In this document: one piece after another, positions 52,631 through 60,325 of the stretch
Layout: each line of letters starts with the position of its first letter
Numbering within the stretch: the stretch's first letter is position 1
NCBI GenBank assembly: GCA_041658345.1
Contig: JBBAAK010000003.1
Location: 67,631-131,630 of the forward strand
Direction of reading: 5' to 3'
DNA length: 64,000 nucleotides
Source: JBAZYV01 sp041658345
GTDB lineage: Bacteria > Patescibacteriota > Gracilibacteria > UBA1369 > 2-02-FULL-48-14
Position numbers and translations under genes: made by a program
The notes under the pieces: generated by a model
The model's database searches: none
Told to the model about the DNA's origin: nothing
What the model saw: the letters and a program-made list of their open reading frames with translations, nothing else

Positions 52631-52882
52631 TTATTTTTGTGATTTCTTCAAGGTCTTTTTTGTGATGCTCTTAATCTGTTTGGCGAACTTTTTTGGATTT
52701 TTATTGAATGTGCGGAGCGCTCTTGCTGTGATTTTTACTTTAATTTTAATGCCCGTCTTTATGTCCGTTAGAGTTTTTTTGATCAAATTTGGGAGAAAAC
52801 GACGTTTAGTCTTGCGATTTGAGTGAGACACATTGTGTCCACTTTTAGGTTTTGCTCCTGTAAATTGACAAACTTTAGACAT
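52631..52882 (-). CDS. rpmB: 50S ribosomal protein L28
   Basis: 83 aa. MSKVCQFTGAKPKSGHNVSH, NRKTKRRFLPN and the basic RALRTFNK region are the L28 pattern. It lies between tRNA-Ser and the divergent protease gene; an overlapping open frame on the plus strand (52578-52826) is its shadow. Confidence 0.95.
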   Translation of the reverse strand: MSKVCQFTGAKPKSGHNVSHSNRKTKRRFLPNLIKKTLTDIKTGIKIKVKITARALRTFNKNPKKFAKQIKSITKKTLKKSQK

Positions 52883-52926
52883 AATTTAGGTCAAGTGCTC
52901 GCGTATCTTAAGTTACAAAGAAGAAT

Positions 52927-52954
52927 TTGGCAAGTAAATTTTTCCTGTTACACT
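52927..52954 (+). promoter_or_regulatory. Promoter of the M50 protease gene (leaderless type)
   Basis: -35 TTGGCA (52927-52932), 16-bp spacer, -10 TACACT (52949-52954), six bases, ATG at 52961. Confidence 0.65.
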
Positions 52955-52960
52955 GGCGAT

Positions 52961-53578
52961 ATGTTTTTATCGATTTATTATTTTTTGGCGCTTATCTTAA
53001 TTTTAACCTTGCATGAGGCGAGCCATGCTTTTGTGGCTTTTCGCCTTGGCGATCCAACTGCGGAGCGTGCTGGCAGGTTATCGCTCAACCCTATTCGGCA
53101 CTTGGACTTGCTTGGGACTTTGATGTTGTTTTTTGCAGGATTTGGTTGGGGCAAGCCGGTGCCAATCAATCCGAGGAATTTTGCGCACCCTGTGCGTGAT
53201 AGCGCTTTAACAGCTTTGGCGGGACCTATGGCCAATTTGCTAATTGCGTTTTTGGCCGGGATTTTTTACAATTATTTACCAAGTGGCAGTTTTGCGTGGA
53301 TGTTTTTTGGTGCGATTTTGGATTTAAGTTTAGTTTTGTGCATTTTTAATATGTTGCCGTTTCCACCGCTGGACGGTTCCAAGGTTTTTGTTTTGCTTGT
53401 GCCCGATAGGTACAAGAATGGGTATTTGGACTTTTTGGAAAAATCTATGCCATACTTTATTGCGTTTATGGTCATAGACGTCTATTTCTTGAGTAAAGTC
53501 CTTGGGTTTTCCATTATATGGGGGCTTGTGTCCACGGCTACTTTTTGGTTAAAGACAGCTATTTTGCTTATTGTCTAG
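52961..53578 (+). CDS. Site-2 protease family (M50) membrane metalloprotease
   Basis: 205 aa from the ATG at 52961, fixed by the promoter; the frame is open further upstream through rpmB but would not be transcribed. LTLHEASHAFVAF holds the HExxH zinc motif in the first helix, and NMLPFPPLDGSKV holds the third ligand (NxxPxPxLDG). About five hydrophobic segments, no PDZ domain, which is the minimal SpoIVFB/RseP-like form. It would cut membrane proteins within the bilayer. Last gene before the integrated element. Confidence 0.92.
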   Translation: MFLSIYYFLALILILTLHEASHAFVAFRLGDPTAERAGRLSLNPIRHLDLLGTLMLFFAGFGWGKPVPINPRNFAHPVRDSALTALAGPMANLLIAFLAGIFYNYLPSGSFAWMFFGAILDLSLVLCIFNMLPFPPLDGSKVFVLLVPDRYKNGYLDFLEKSMPYFIAFMVIDVYFLSKVLGFSIIWGLVSTATFWLKTAILLIV

Positions 53579-53818
53579 GTAGACATGTCTATTTGTCGAA
53601 TATCAGGTTGACTAATTGAGCGAATGTCATTATTGTATCTGTCAGACAAGGTCGATCATGTACGTGAGTCCCATCAAGACGGATTTTGGACGCCGCAAGG
53701 TGTTCACTGGGTATCCCCCAGCAACAAATAACGTCCGGGCATACGGCATAGTCGTCCTTTTCGTTTACGGCAATTTGCTCTGGCTATGCGCGCGTAGATT
53801 TGTTTATATAGCTTTTGT
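53579..53818. other. Intergenic region left of the split tRNA-Thr
   Basis: 240 bp without a supported gene. It has a perfect palindrome TAGACATGTCTA (53580-53591) just after the protease stop and a small CTGGG/CCCAG hairpin near 53711. A 70-codon open frame here shows no protein-like features. Confidence 0.4.
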
Positions 53819-53861
53819 GCCGCGATAGCTCAGTTGGTAGAGCGCATCCATGGTAAGGATG
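53819..53861 (+). pseudogene. 5' half of tRNA-Thr(GGU), interrupted
   Basis: GCCGCGATAGCTCAGTTGGT starts a normal tRNA with acceptor 5' strand, D arm and full anticodon arm CATCC-ATGGTAA-GGATG. After 53861 the tRNA sequence stops and the unrelated TACTCCTCTGC follows. The missing 3' half lies at 63832-63877. Confidence 0.9.
53849..53861 (+). repeat. Left attachment core (attL)
   Basis: CATGGTAAGGATG; flanked by C on the left and T on the right, unlike the right copy (T and A), so the identity is exactly 13 bp. Confidence 0.85.
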
Positions 53862-53974
53862 TACTCCTCTGCTTAAAAGCTGCGGAAGCGCGTAAGGATC
53901 AGGATAATTTACAATTCGGGAACTGTCCAGTGTATAGTCCCTGAGGTATAGGGTTCTGGAGTCGGCACATAGAT

Positions 53975-54050
53975 GCCGCGGTAGCTCAGTCGGTAGAGCG
54001 CCGCCATGGTAAGGCGGAGGTCTCGGGTTCGATTCCCGATCGTGGCTCCA
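53975..54050 (+). tRNA. Complete tRNA-Thr(GGU) carried by the element
   Basis: 76 nt with encoded CCA. Acceptor GCCGCGG/TCGTGGC (with G-U pairs), anticodon stem CCGCC/GGCGG, loop ATGGTAA giving anticodon GGU, T arm TCGGGTTCGATTCCCGA. It is a close paralogue of the split gene: the 5' halves differ at two positions outside the anticodon stem, and the stem differs by three compensated pairs. It has the same anticodon as the gene the element breaks and lies 113 bp inside the left end. Confidence 0.95.
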
Positions 54051-54105
54051 TTTTTGAATTCTGTCAAACAGTGCGTCCATAGGTTTATTCTTAACCTTAA
54101 TACCT

Positions 54106-55002
54106 ATGGAAAGCGCTAACCTTCATGATCTTGCTGAACGATATGTTCAGTACTGCTCAATCATTCGTAACTACGCTCCAAGCACGATACGCAACTACAG
54201 AACTATCCTGATGCGTTTTCTTGATGAGACAGGCATAGAGTCCTTTGATGGGCTCAATCGCCATAACTTTGAGGATTGGTTCTTCAAGGGTCGTTTGGAA
54301 AGGAAATGGAGCGCAGCCACCTTTAGACACATGCACAAGCACCTCAACACTTTTATGAAGTGGCTTGTGAAAGAAAGCTACTTAGAAAACAATGCCCTTG
54401 AAGGGCTTGAAAAGCCAAAGCTTGAGCAACGGATTCCAAGAACTCTCACAAGAGAACAAGCCATGCTCGTGTTGGATGCGTCGTATCACTACCCATATGC
54501 ATATACATTTGAACGTTACAGAAATCGTGCCCTTGTTGGAGTTATGCTTCTTGCTGGCTTGAGAAGGGGAGAGGCTTTGGATTTGAAGCTCAATGATCTG
54601 TCTATTGAAAACAGGTCTATTTTCATCAGGCAGGGGAAGGGGGCGAAAGATCGAGTGGTTCCGATGAATCAAAAACTATGTGCGATCCTTCAGGACTACT
54701 TGCGTGATCGTAAGCGACTCAACAAACGCTGCATTTACCTTTTTGCGGCCGTCCAGGGAGATGAAAAGCTTGAACGCAGGGCAGTGGTCAATTTGATTCA
54801 AAAACTCAAGCACACGACAAAGCTGAGCTTTTCTGCACATACGTTGAGGCACGCCTTCGCTCGTTTGATGCTGGAAGGGGGTTGTGACATTTATACGCTC
54901 TCTAAAATCATGGGTCATAGCAAAATCACCACCACCACGATTTACCTTTCGTGTTCAAGTCATCAAATGAACAAGTCTATTGAGATGCATGCCCTTAATT
55001 AG
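54106..55002 (+). CDS. Tyrosine recombinase (integrase)
   Basis: 298 aa. An N-terminal SAM-like core-binding domain (residues ~5-90) is followed by the catalytic domain with MLLAGLRRGEALDLKL (first Arg, ~150), the catalytic Lys region RQGKGAKDRVVPM, HTLRHAFARLMLEGG (H-x-x-R, ~243) and MGHSKITTTTIYLSC (His and nucleophile Tyr, ~270-285). All catalytic residues appear present. Its position 55 bp after the tRNA-Thr at the left end is the usual place for the integrase of a tRNA-targeting element. Confidence 0.93.
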   Translation: MESANLHDLAERYVQYCSIIRNYAPSTIRNYRTILMRFLDETGIESFDGLNRHNFEDWFFKGRLERKWSAATFRHMHKHLNTFMKWLVKESYLENNALEGLEKPKLEQRIPRTLTREQAMLVLDASYHYPYAYTFERYRNRALVGVMLLAGLRRGEALDLKLNDLSIENRSIFIRQGKGAKDRVVPMNQKLCAILQDYLRDRKRLNKRCIYLFAAVQGDEKLERRAVVNLIQKLKHTTKLSFSAHTLRHAFARLMLEGGCDIYTLSKIMGHSKITTTTIYLSCSSHQMNKSIEMHALN

Positions 55003-55005
55003 GGG

Positions 55006-55094
55006 TGTGCGGTTGTAATAGAGCGCCCAAAGGCCTGAGTGCGCGGTTGTAATAGAGTGCCTATTGCAATATCTGTGCGGTTGTAATAGAGTGG
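55006..55094 (+). repeat. Three direct repeats with exact 34-bp period
   Basis: TGYGCGGTTGTAATAGAGYG occurs three times; the invariant core GCGGTTGTAATAGAG starts at 55009, 55043 and 55077. The two 14-bp gaps differ in sequence. The array fills the gap between the integrase stop and the ATPase start at 55115. Confidence 0.85.
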
Positions 55095-55114
55095 TGTTAT
55101 CTTAACAGATTGTT

Positions 55115-56554
55115 ATGGCACTGATTCAGCTTATTGATTACGTTGCGAAACAAATAGAAGAGTCGCCATCTATTCTTCATGCCAAGGCTCATGATGTTGC
55201 AGGACGGCCGTATCCCACGAGGACGATTTTTATAAAAATTCAGCAGTATATTGAAAGGCATCTTGCAAGGACCCATGAAGCTGATGGGAGGTGGGTTGTA
55301 GTTCCTGGTTTAAGAGGAGTTGGGAAGTCCACGCTTTTAGCACAAGTTTATTTGAAGTTTTTAAAAAATAGAAAAGATATTGAATTCATATACTTCTCTC
55401 TCGATGAAGTCGTTGAATCGTTTGGATCAAACCTGAAGAGCGCGCTAGAGGCTTTTGAAAGTCTTAAAGGCATAAATCTGGCTACTTTTGAGAAGCCACT
55501 TTTTATTTTTTTAGATGAGGTCCATTACGATGAAAATTGGTCTGCCATCATTAAGGTGCTTTACGACAAAAACCCGAACATTTTCATATTTGCTACTGGT
55601 TCTTGTGCCGTTGCTCTTCAAAGAAATGCTGATGAACAAAGACGACTAACTGTTGAACGCCTTTACCCTATGTCTTTTGCTGAGTACATGATTGTTAAGC
55701 ACAAGGTTTATCCACCAAAAGATTTGAAACGTAGACTTACTGACGCAATTTTTCTTCAAAAGGATGCTACAACAGTTTATGCAAGGCTGAAGGGCTTAGA
55801 ACCTGAAGTAGACGGGTACTGGAGAAAGGTTACGCCAGGCATTTTGGCTACCTACTTTAGGGTTGGGTCTATACCTTTTGCAACTACATTTGAAGATCAA
55901 AAAAAAGCTTTTGATGCAATCTATCAAACGATCAGGGCTATTGTTGAAAGTGACTTACCGATGTTTGGCAATTTTAGGTCTCAAACAAGTGCGCATACCA
56001 TTCAAATTCTTTCACTTTTGGCCATTTCTAGTGGGGTAAGTACGAGGAAGTTAGCGTCTCTCTTGGGGATAAGACATGAGACAGTTGCTGACATCCTTTC
56101 TGCTCTTGTAAGGGCTGAATTGGTGGTTGAAGTAGCACCGTATGGTTCTGTCAAAACAAAGATCAGTAAGCCCAAGAAATATCTCTTTATGTCGCCAGCA
56201 TTGAGGGCCTCAATTTTATTTACTATTGGTGGTGATAAGTTTATTGAACAACATAAAGGTGACCTCTTTGAGGATGTTGTTGGTATGTATTTGTATAAGG
56301 AGTTTTCGGCAAAACATAGAGGCGTTGTTTCTTACTTTGAAAAGACTCAGGCAGTCCATGCCGACTTTGTTATTTCTGTTGAGTCTAGAGATATCCCTTT
56401 AGAAGTGGGCATGGGAGAGAAGGATACGAGACAAATGTGGGATATTATGACTGAACTAGAGTCTCCTTACGGTTTAATCTGTCATGCTGGAAAACTTGAG
56501 ATCGTTCAAGATCGAGTTATTAAAATTCCTCACAAATTTCTTCTTTTAACTTAG
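55115..56554 (+). CDS. AAA_14/DUF4143-type ATPase
   Basis: 479 aa. Walker A GLRGVGKSTLLAQVY (~residue 68), Walker B PLFIFLDEVHYDENW (~126), then FATGSCAVALQRN (sensor 1) and LYPMSFAEYMI, the order found in AAA_14 ATPases. A winged-helix region (ISSGVSTRKLASLLGIRHETVADILSALV-like, ~310-340) and a nuclease-fold-like C-terminal DUF4143 part (YFEKTQAVHADFVI, DIPLEVGMG) follow. Cellular role of the family is poorly known. Preceded by the 34-bp repeats; its stop overlaps the convergent gene by 4 bp. Confidence 0.88.
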   Translation: MALIQLIDYVAKQIEESPSILHAKAHDVAGRPYPTRTIFIKIQQYIERHLARTHEADGRWVVVPGLRGVGKSTLLAQVYLKFLKNRKDIEFIYFSLDEVVESFGSNLKSALEAFESLKGINLATFEKPLFIFLDEVHYDENWSAIIKVLYDKNPNIFIFATGSCAVALQRNADEQRRLTVERLYPMSFAEYMIVKHKVYPPKDLKRRLTDAIFLQKDATTVYARLKGLEPEVDGYWRKVTPGILATYFRVGSIPFATTFEDQKKAFDAIYQTIRAIVESDLPMFGNFRSQTSAHTIQILSLLAISSGVSTRKLASLLGIRHETVADILSALVRAELVVEVAPYGSVKTKISKPKKYLFMSPALRASILFTIGGDKFIEQHKGDLFEDVVGMYLYKEFSAKHRGVVSYFEKTQAVHADFVISVESRDIPLEVGMGEKDTRQMWDIMTELESPYGLICHAGKLEIVQDRVIKIPHKFLLLT

Positions 56555-56898
56555 GGGTTCTTGCTTGTTCTCAGTTGCTGACAGAAGCTCTCCATTGCCA
56601 TTTCAACGGCTTTCCAGTGTGAAAACCATGCTGTTATTTTGGGATAATCTTCAGTTTCGTTAAACCGTTCTTGGAAGTTCTTCATGTCTTCGCAAAGCAT
56701 TGCGCTAAGTAAAAAAGTATCTGCATTAAATTGGTGTCCATGAATATCGATTAGTCTTAAAATTTTCTCTAATTGAGACTGCATCTCACAAAACAGTTGT
56801 ACGTATCTGTCTCCATTAGCTTCATTTAGAGCATCAACGGCGACCCACTTGCACTTTTTAATCTGTTCGTAGACTTTAACTTGAGATTTGCTTAGCAT
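56551..56898 (-). CDS. Hypothetical protein, 115 aa
   Basis: No family recognised. Predicted all-helical, soluble; contains LRLIDIHGHQFNADTFLLS and a Trp/Met-rich C-terminal part. It follows the second recombinase by 14 bp on the same strand, so they may be cotranscribed. Confidence 0.5.
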   Translation of the reverse strand: MLSKSQVKVYEQIKKCKWVAVDALNEANGDRYVQLFCEMQSQLEKILRLIDIHGHQFNADTFLLSAMLCEDMKNFQERFNETEDYPKITAWFSHWKAVEMAMESFCQQLRTSKNP

Positions 56899-56912
56899 TT
56901 TGACAGGGGTTA

Positions 56913-57887
56913 TTAATAAATTTTGTTCATGATGTCGCTTGCCCTCATGGTTCTTTTTGTGGACTCTTGAATGTACCTAAGTGTGGTGCTTCTTCTTGTG
57001 TGGCCTAGGTACCCCCCGATTTCATCTAAACTCAGTTCCATCTCATCCAGACTTGTAGCAACGGAACGGCGAAAGCCGTAACAGTTCACTCTAAAGCCCA
57101 GCTCCTTAGAGAGGCGTTTCATAAGTTGGTTAACCCCTTGATGAGTCCATCCATCTCTTTTTGACATTGATACGAACAACTTCTTTTCGGTTGGCCGTTC
57201 TGTCTTTTTGTAGTTGATGTAGGTTAAATATGAGTCCTTTGCGTATCCCTTTAAAGCGTAAAGACGAGGTTTGCCTTTTTGTTTTATTCCGTGAATCGTG
57301 AGTGCGATGCCTTCAAGGTCTGAGGTGATGTTATCGTCTGTTAGTTGAAGCAACTCTGCGGGTCTGGCTGCGGTGAGTCGCAATAAATCAATAAAAAAGA
57401 TGTTGCGAAGACGTTCGAGGCGAGTTTGTCGCCTACTCATTATGTGTCCAACTACCACATTAACTTGGGCGATGTTGAGTGTAGGTTGTTTTTTTGGCGT
57501 TTCGCGATACTTCGGGATGTTTTTAAGGTTGTTTACTGCTATGAGCTCCTGACGTTTTAGCCATATGAAGTATGTTTTTAGATTTTTAATATAAGTGTTG
57601 AAGGTGGAATGTGAGAAGTGTCTACTTTGCATTATTTCGTAAAGCACGTCCTCGAGTTTTCTTTGATCGTTGAAATCTTCTATTGAGACAAGTTGGCTGT
57701 GGTTCAGGATAAATTTGATGGCATCACGGACGTTTCTAACCGTTCCCTCACTTTTCCCTGTTCTAAGATAGCGTATTGCGAAATCTTCCCAGTGTGCCCA
57801 GATGGGCGTGTGGCTTGGTTGTAGACGAGCGCTTAGTTGCGCTTTCATCTCTTCAGGAACTAGGCTTTGTAGGGTAGGGCTATTCAT
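56913..57887 (-). CDS. Tyrosine recombinase with altered box II
   Basis: 324 aa. N-terminal SAM-like domain (~residues 25-115), LLRLTAARPAELLQLTDD (first Arg, ~180), KQKGKPRLYAL (Lys), then NCYGFRRSVATSLDEM where most recombinases have HxLRH: the second Arg is kept but the first His is replaced by Tyr and the last by Arg. GGYLGHTRRSTTLRYIQ holds the final His and the Tyr nucleophile. Probably active as recombinase, but the substitution is unusual. It may drive excision or a different site. Confidence 0.88.
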   Translation of the reverse strand: MNSPTLQSLVPEEMKAQLSARLQPSHTPIWAHWEDFAIRYLRTGKSEGTVRNVRDAIKFILNHSQLVSIEDFNDQRKLEDVLYEIMQSRHFSHSTFNTYIKNLKTYFIWLKRQELIAVNNLKNIPKYRETPKKQPTLNIAQVNVVVGHIMSRRQTRLERLRNIFFIDLLRLTAARPAELLQLTDDNITSDLEGIALTIHGIKQKGKPRLYALKGYAKDSYLTYINYKKTERPTEKKLFVSMSKRDGWTHQGVNQLMKRLSKELGFRVNCYGFRRSVATSLDEMELSLDEIGGYLGHTRRSTTLRYIQESTKRTMRASDIMNKIY

Positions 57888-57955
57888 TGCTGACGTTATT
57901 TCGGCATGAATTTAGCGACTCCCACCGTTCACAACATGATACTTGTGTACAAAGG

Positions 57956-58699
57956 CTAGTATCTTGACAGCGAGTCTCGCAGGGCTTTTTGAGGAGCTCT
58001 GCTTAGCCCTTGGGTTAGTTGAAGTGCAGCGATTTGACGCTGTATTTTTCTGGCCAGTCTTTGCAAATAAGACAGATACTCAAGTTCTAAGTACTTTATG
58101 AGTTGTGGATTTTTCGGCAGCACATCAGTTTTGTACATTTCTTTAAGGGCTTCTTTTGTCGATAAACCTTTTACTTTGGTCAGTTCGTAAAATACAAATG
58201 CGAGGTCAAATTGCCCCTTTGTACGCCACAATGCATTTTTCTTCATGAATTTTCTACCACCCCAAAAGTCACCTTCACATTGAGTACGTTTTTTTTCGAT
58301 AATTTCCCAACACAGCTTGAGGTCTTCTTTGGTGATGTTAATTGGGATTGAAAGCAAAACGTGAGGGACTAGACGTTTACCATTTGAGCGATCTTCAAGA
58401 AATGGGTCATTGTAGGTGATTTTGTCTGACAGGAAGTCGGTTTTACCATTGTGTTTGACGTAATTTGCGATCTGTCCATACAGCCAAATAGGTACTCTAA
58501 AGCGTTTTAAGAGTTTGATAAATTCAGGCTCTTTGAGCAGTGAGTCTTTTACCGCTCTGCCATGTTGCCCCCTGATTTTTTTAGCTTCTTCACGGAAGAC
58601 ATTACTTTTTTCAAGTAAACCTTTCAGATACGCATAAGCATCGTCACGGTAAACAGGTTTGGTATTGAGTTTTTCTTTCACAAATCGTGTGTGAGTCAA
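57956..58699 (-). CDS. Hypothetical protein, 247 aa
   Basis: No family recognised. Basic, helical, no membrane segment. The start is unclear: TTG at 58699 or GTG at 58681; no Shine-Dalgarno at either. A Lys/Arg-rich sequence with Trp (LLSIPINITKEDLKLCWEI, FWGGRKFMKKNALW) suggests nucleic-acid binding, perhaps replication or excision of the element, but this is a guess. TATACA and TAAACT lie upstream on this strand. Confidence 0.55.
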   Translation of the reverse strand: MTHTRFVKEKLNTKPVYRDDAYAYLKGLLEKSNVFREEAKKIRGQHGRAVKDSLLKEPEFIKLLKRFRVPIWLYGQIANYVKHNGKTDFLSDKITYNDPFLEDRSNGKRLVPHVLLSIPINITKEDLKLCWEIIEKKRTQCEGDFWGGRKFMKKNALWRTKGQFDLAFVFYELTKVKGLSTKEALKEMYKTDVLPKNPQLIKYLELEYLSYLQRLARKIQRQIAALQLTQGLSRAPQKALRDSLSRY

Positions 58700-59132
58700 A
58701 TTGGTTTTAAGTTTACTATTTGTATACTTTTTTTGCGATTTATTTCGTGTAAAATGCGCCTTTTTTAGGAGACTTTCTTCACACTAATTCTTTCTCGGAT
58801 TCCCTATTTTTGTTATCCACAAGCGGTAAATCCTTGTTTTTGAAATATGCATCCGTGTCAAAAAATGTTGCAAACGTGTCGCGAAATGCGGCCTTTTATT
58901 TTGACTTTGATCTGTAAAAGTACGTTTACTTTCGCCACACTAACCCCCGAGACATTTCACACACATGCCCAGCCTTCTGTTTGTAGGCTTATTTGAGATG
59001 GTTTCCTTAGAAATGTGCCTTTAGTTTCGAGACATTAACCCCTCTCGAATCCGCTTATTTCCAGATCAAATTGCTGCATTTGGAAATGCATTTCGTGTCT
59101 CGAAAGTCCGTTTGTATTACACGTCCACTGTG
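58700..59132. other. Non-coding region with DnaA box and repeated CGAGACA motifs
   Basis: 433 bp without a gene. A perfect consensus DnaA box TTATCCACA is at 58813-58821. CGAGACA occurs at 58948-58954 and 59028-59034, its complement TGTCTCG at 59096-59102, and a variant TGTCGCG at 58877-58883. The second and third form the 10-bp inverted pair TTTCGAGACA/TGTCTCGAAA. The layout resembles an iteron-type origin or a control region of the element. Confidence 0.4.
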
Positions 59133-60023
59133 TCAGTTGTACGAGTCGATGATGCCATCATCGTCTTCGTCGTAGAAACAAAATGGTGTCCACCCAGACC
59201 AGCACCACTGCCACTCAGTTCCGTAACCGTAGTTGGAAGGGGAGGCTGTAGTAGGTTTTCCCCTTTGCTCAACTAGCATTTCGTAAGACATTCCGATCCA
59301 TATATTTCCGTTCGCTACTTTTGTACAATCATACTTCTCCCAATCGGCATGCCTTGAACAAATTTGTCCTGCTTTTGACTCTGCCCACTCTAAATCATTT
59401 TGCTCAATTTTCAGCCTTAGATCTCGCTCTTCTTGATTCTCTTCCCTTCGCACGATTAACTCGATTGAGTCCTGCTTGTACTTATTGATTACGTCCACGG
59501 TGAAATCATTCTCTTGATCTGCCAGTTGTATGGTCGCTCTGAAAACGCCACTTTCATCAGCTTTCACAAGTTCTTCCTCACCAGATGTCCAACTTCCGTA
59601 GTGGATGACCACTTCATCGCCGTTTTCTACGGTGAATTCGATTGTGAACTCAGGCTCTGCATTCCCAGTGTTTATTACGTAATCAGTGACCGTGATCGGG
59701 CCATCTGTAAGGTTGTAGACCTGTTCTTCAATTGTATACGGGGTGATGAAGCTGATTGTAGGAATAGGTGCGGCTTCAACGATTGCCGCATAGTCTTCGA
59801 GTGCCTGCTCTGCATAGCCCCTGGCTTCTGGTGTTTCCAAGTCGTAGAGGTCAATTTCTTCGGGGTTTCCCCCTGCATCTATGTAGTTTTGTATTTCTTG
59901 GATTTCCCGCTCCTTCAGCTTGTTTTGCTCGATCATCTGCATTAGAAGCGCAAGTGCGAACAGTGTCAGTACCACAATGGTGATTATGTGGATTTCTTTC
60001 AGTTTTTTGAGTTTACCGATCAT
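59133..60023 (-). CDS. Membrane-anchored protein, 296 aa
   Basis: One N-terminal helix (IHIITIVVLTLFALALLMQM, ~residues 11-30) anchors the protein; the rest should be outside. Residues ~85-200 look like beta-sandwich. The C-terminal ~75 residues (CSRHADWEKYDC...IWIGMSYEMLVEQRGKPTT) resemble small domains with 'iGM..e.v....GkP' and paired Cys (BamE/SmpA-like), and end WCWSGWTPFCFYDEDDD. Role unknown. Divergent from the XRE gene, with a shared operator in between. Confidence 0.65.
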   Translation of the reverse strand: MIGKLKKLKEIHIITIVVLTLFALALLMQMIEQNKLKEREIQEIQNYIDAGGNPEEIDLYDLETPEARGYAEQALEDYAAIVEAAPIPTISFITPYTIEEQVYNLTDGPITVTDYVINTGNAEPEFTIEFTVENGDEVVIHYGSWTSGEEELVKADESGVFRATIQLADQENDFTVDVINKYKQDSIELIVRREENQEERDLRLKIEQNDLEWAESKAGQICSRHADWEKYDCTKVANGNIWIGMSYEMLVEQRGKPTTASPSNYGYGTEWQWCWSGWTPFCFYDEDDDGIIDSYN

Positions 60024-60056
60024 TTCTGAGGCAAAGGGCTATTTTACACAGACTAT

Positions 60057-60086
60057 ATCCTATTTTGGGATATTCGAAAATAGGAT
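60057..60086. promoter_or_regulatory. Palindromic operator between divergent genes
   Basis: ATCCTATTTT (60057-60066), 10-bp spacer, exact complement AAAATAGGAT (60077-60086). It is 13 bp before the XRE start and 33 bp before the membrane-protein start; TAGCAT (60088-60093) is the likely -10 of the XRE gene, six bases from its ATG. Confidence 0.65.
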
Positions 60087-60099
60087 TTAGCATTTAGCA

Positions 60100-60324
60100 A
60101 TGCGAACTTTGCACGATAAACGTTACAAGTTGATCATCCAGCGTCTAAAAGAAGCTCGTTTGGCCAAGGGTTTGAATCAATTGAGTGTGTCCAAGAGCCT
60201 TAAAAGGCCTCAATCTTTTGTTTCAAAGGTGGAGAATGGAGAGAGAAGGCTTGATGTGATCGAGCTGTTTGATTTGATGAAGCTGTACGGTGTGACTTGG
60301 GATCAACTTGCTTCCCGCCTTTGA
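60100..60324 (+). CDS. XRE-family helix-turn-helix regulator
   Basis: 74 aa, just one HTH_3 domain: LKEARLAKGLNQLSVSKSLK followed by QSFVSKVENGERRLDVIEL. Probably a dimeric repressor that binds the inverted repeat upstream of its own gene, and so also controls the divergent membrane-protein gene. It converges with the TrlF-like gene; the two stops are 1 bp apart. Confidence 0.9.
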   Translation: MRTLHDKRYKLIIQRLKEARLAKGLNQLSVSKSLKRPQSFVSKVENGERRLDVIELFDLMKLYGVTWDQLASRL

Positions 60325-60325
60325 G

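Noticed and set aside
52578..52826. Hydrophobic 82-aa open frame on the plus strand
   Set aside because: It is the antisense of the clear L28 gene.
52823..52960. 46 extra residues on the M50 protease
   Set aside because: The promoter lies at 52927-52954 and the region overlaps the start of rpmB.
53616..53828. 70-codon frame left of the split tRNA
   Set aside because: No protein-like pattern, and it runs into the tRNA.
55006..55094. CRISPR array from the three 34-bp-period repeats
   Set aside because: Only three repeats, 14-bp gaps that are shorter than known spacers, and no cas gene anywhere in the window.
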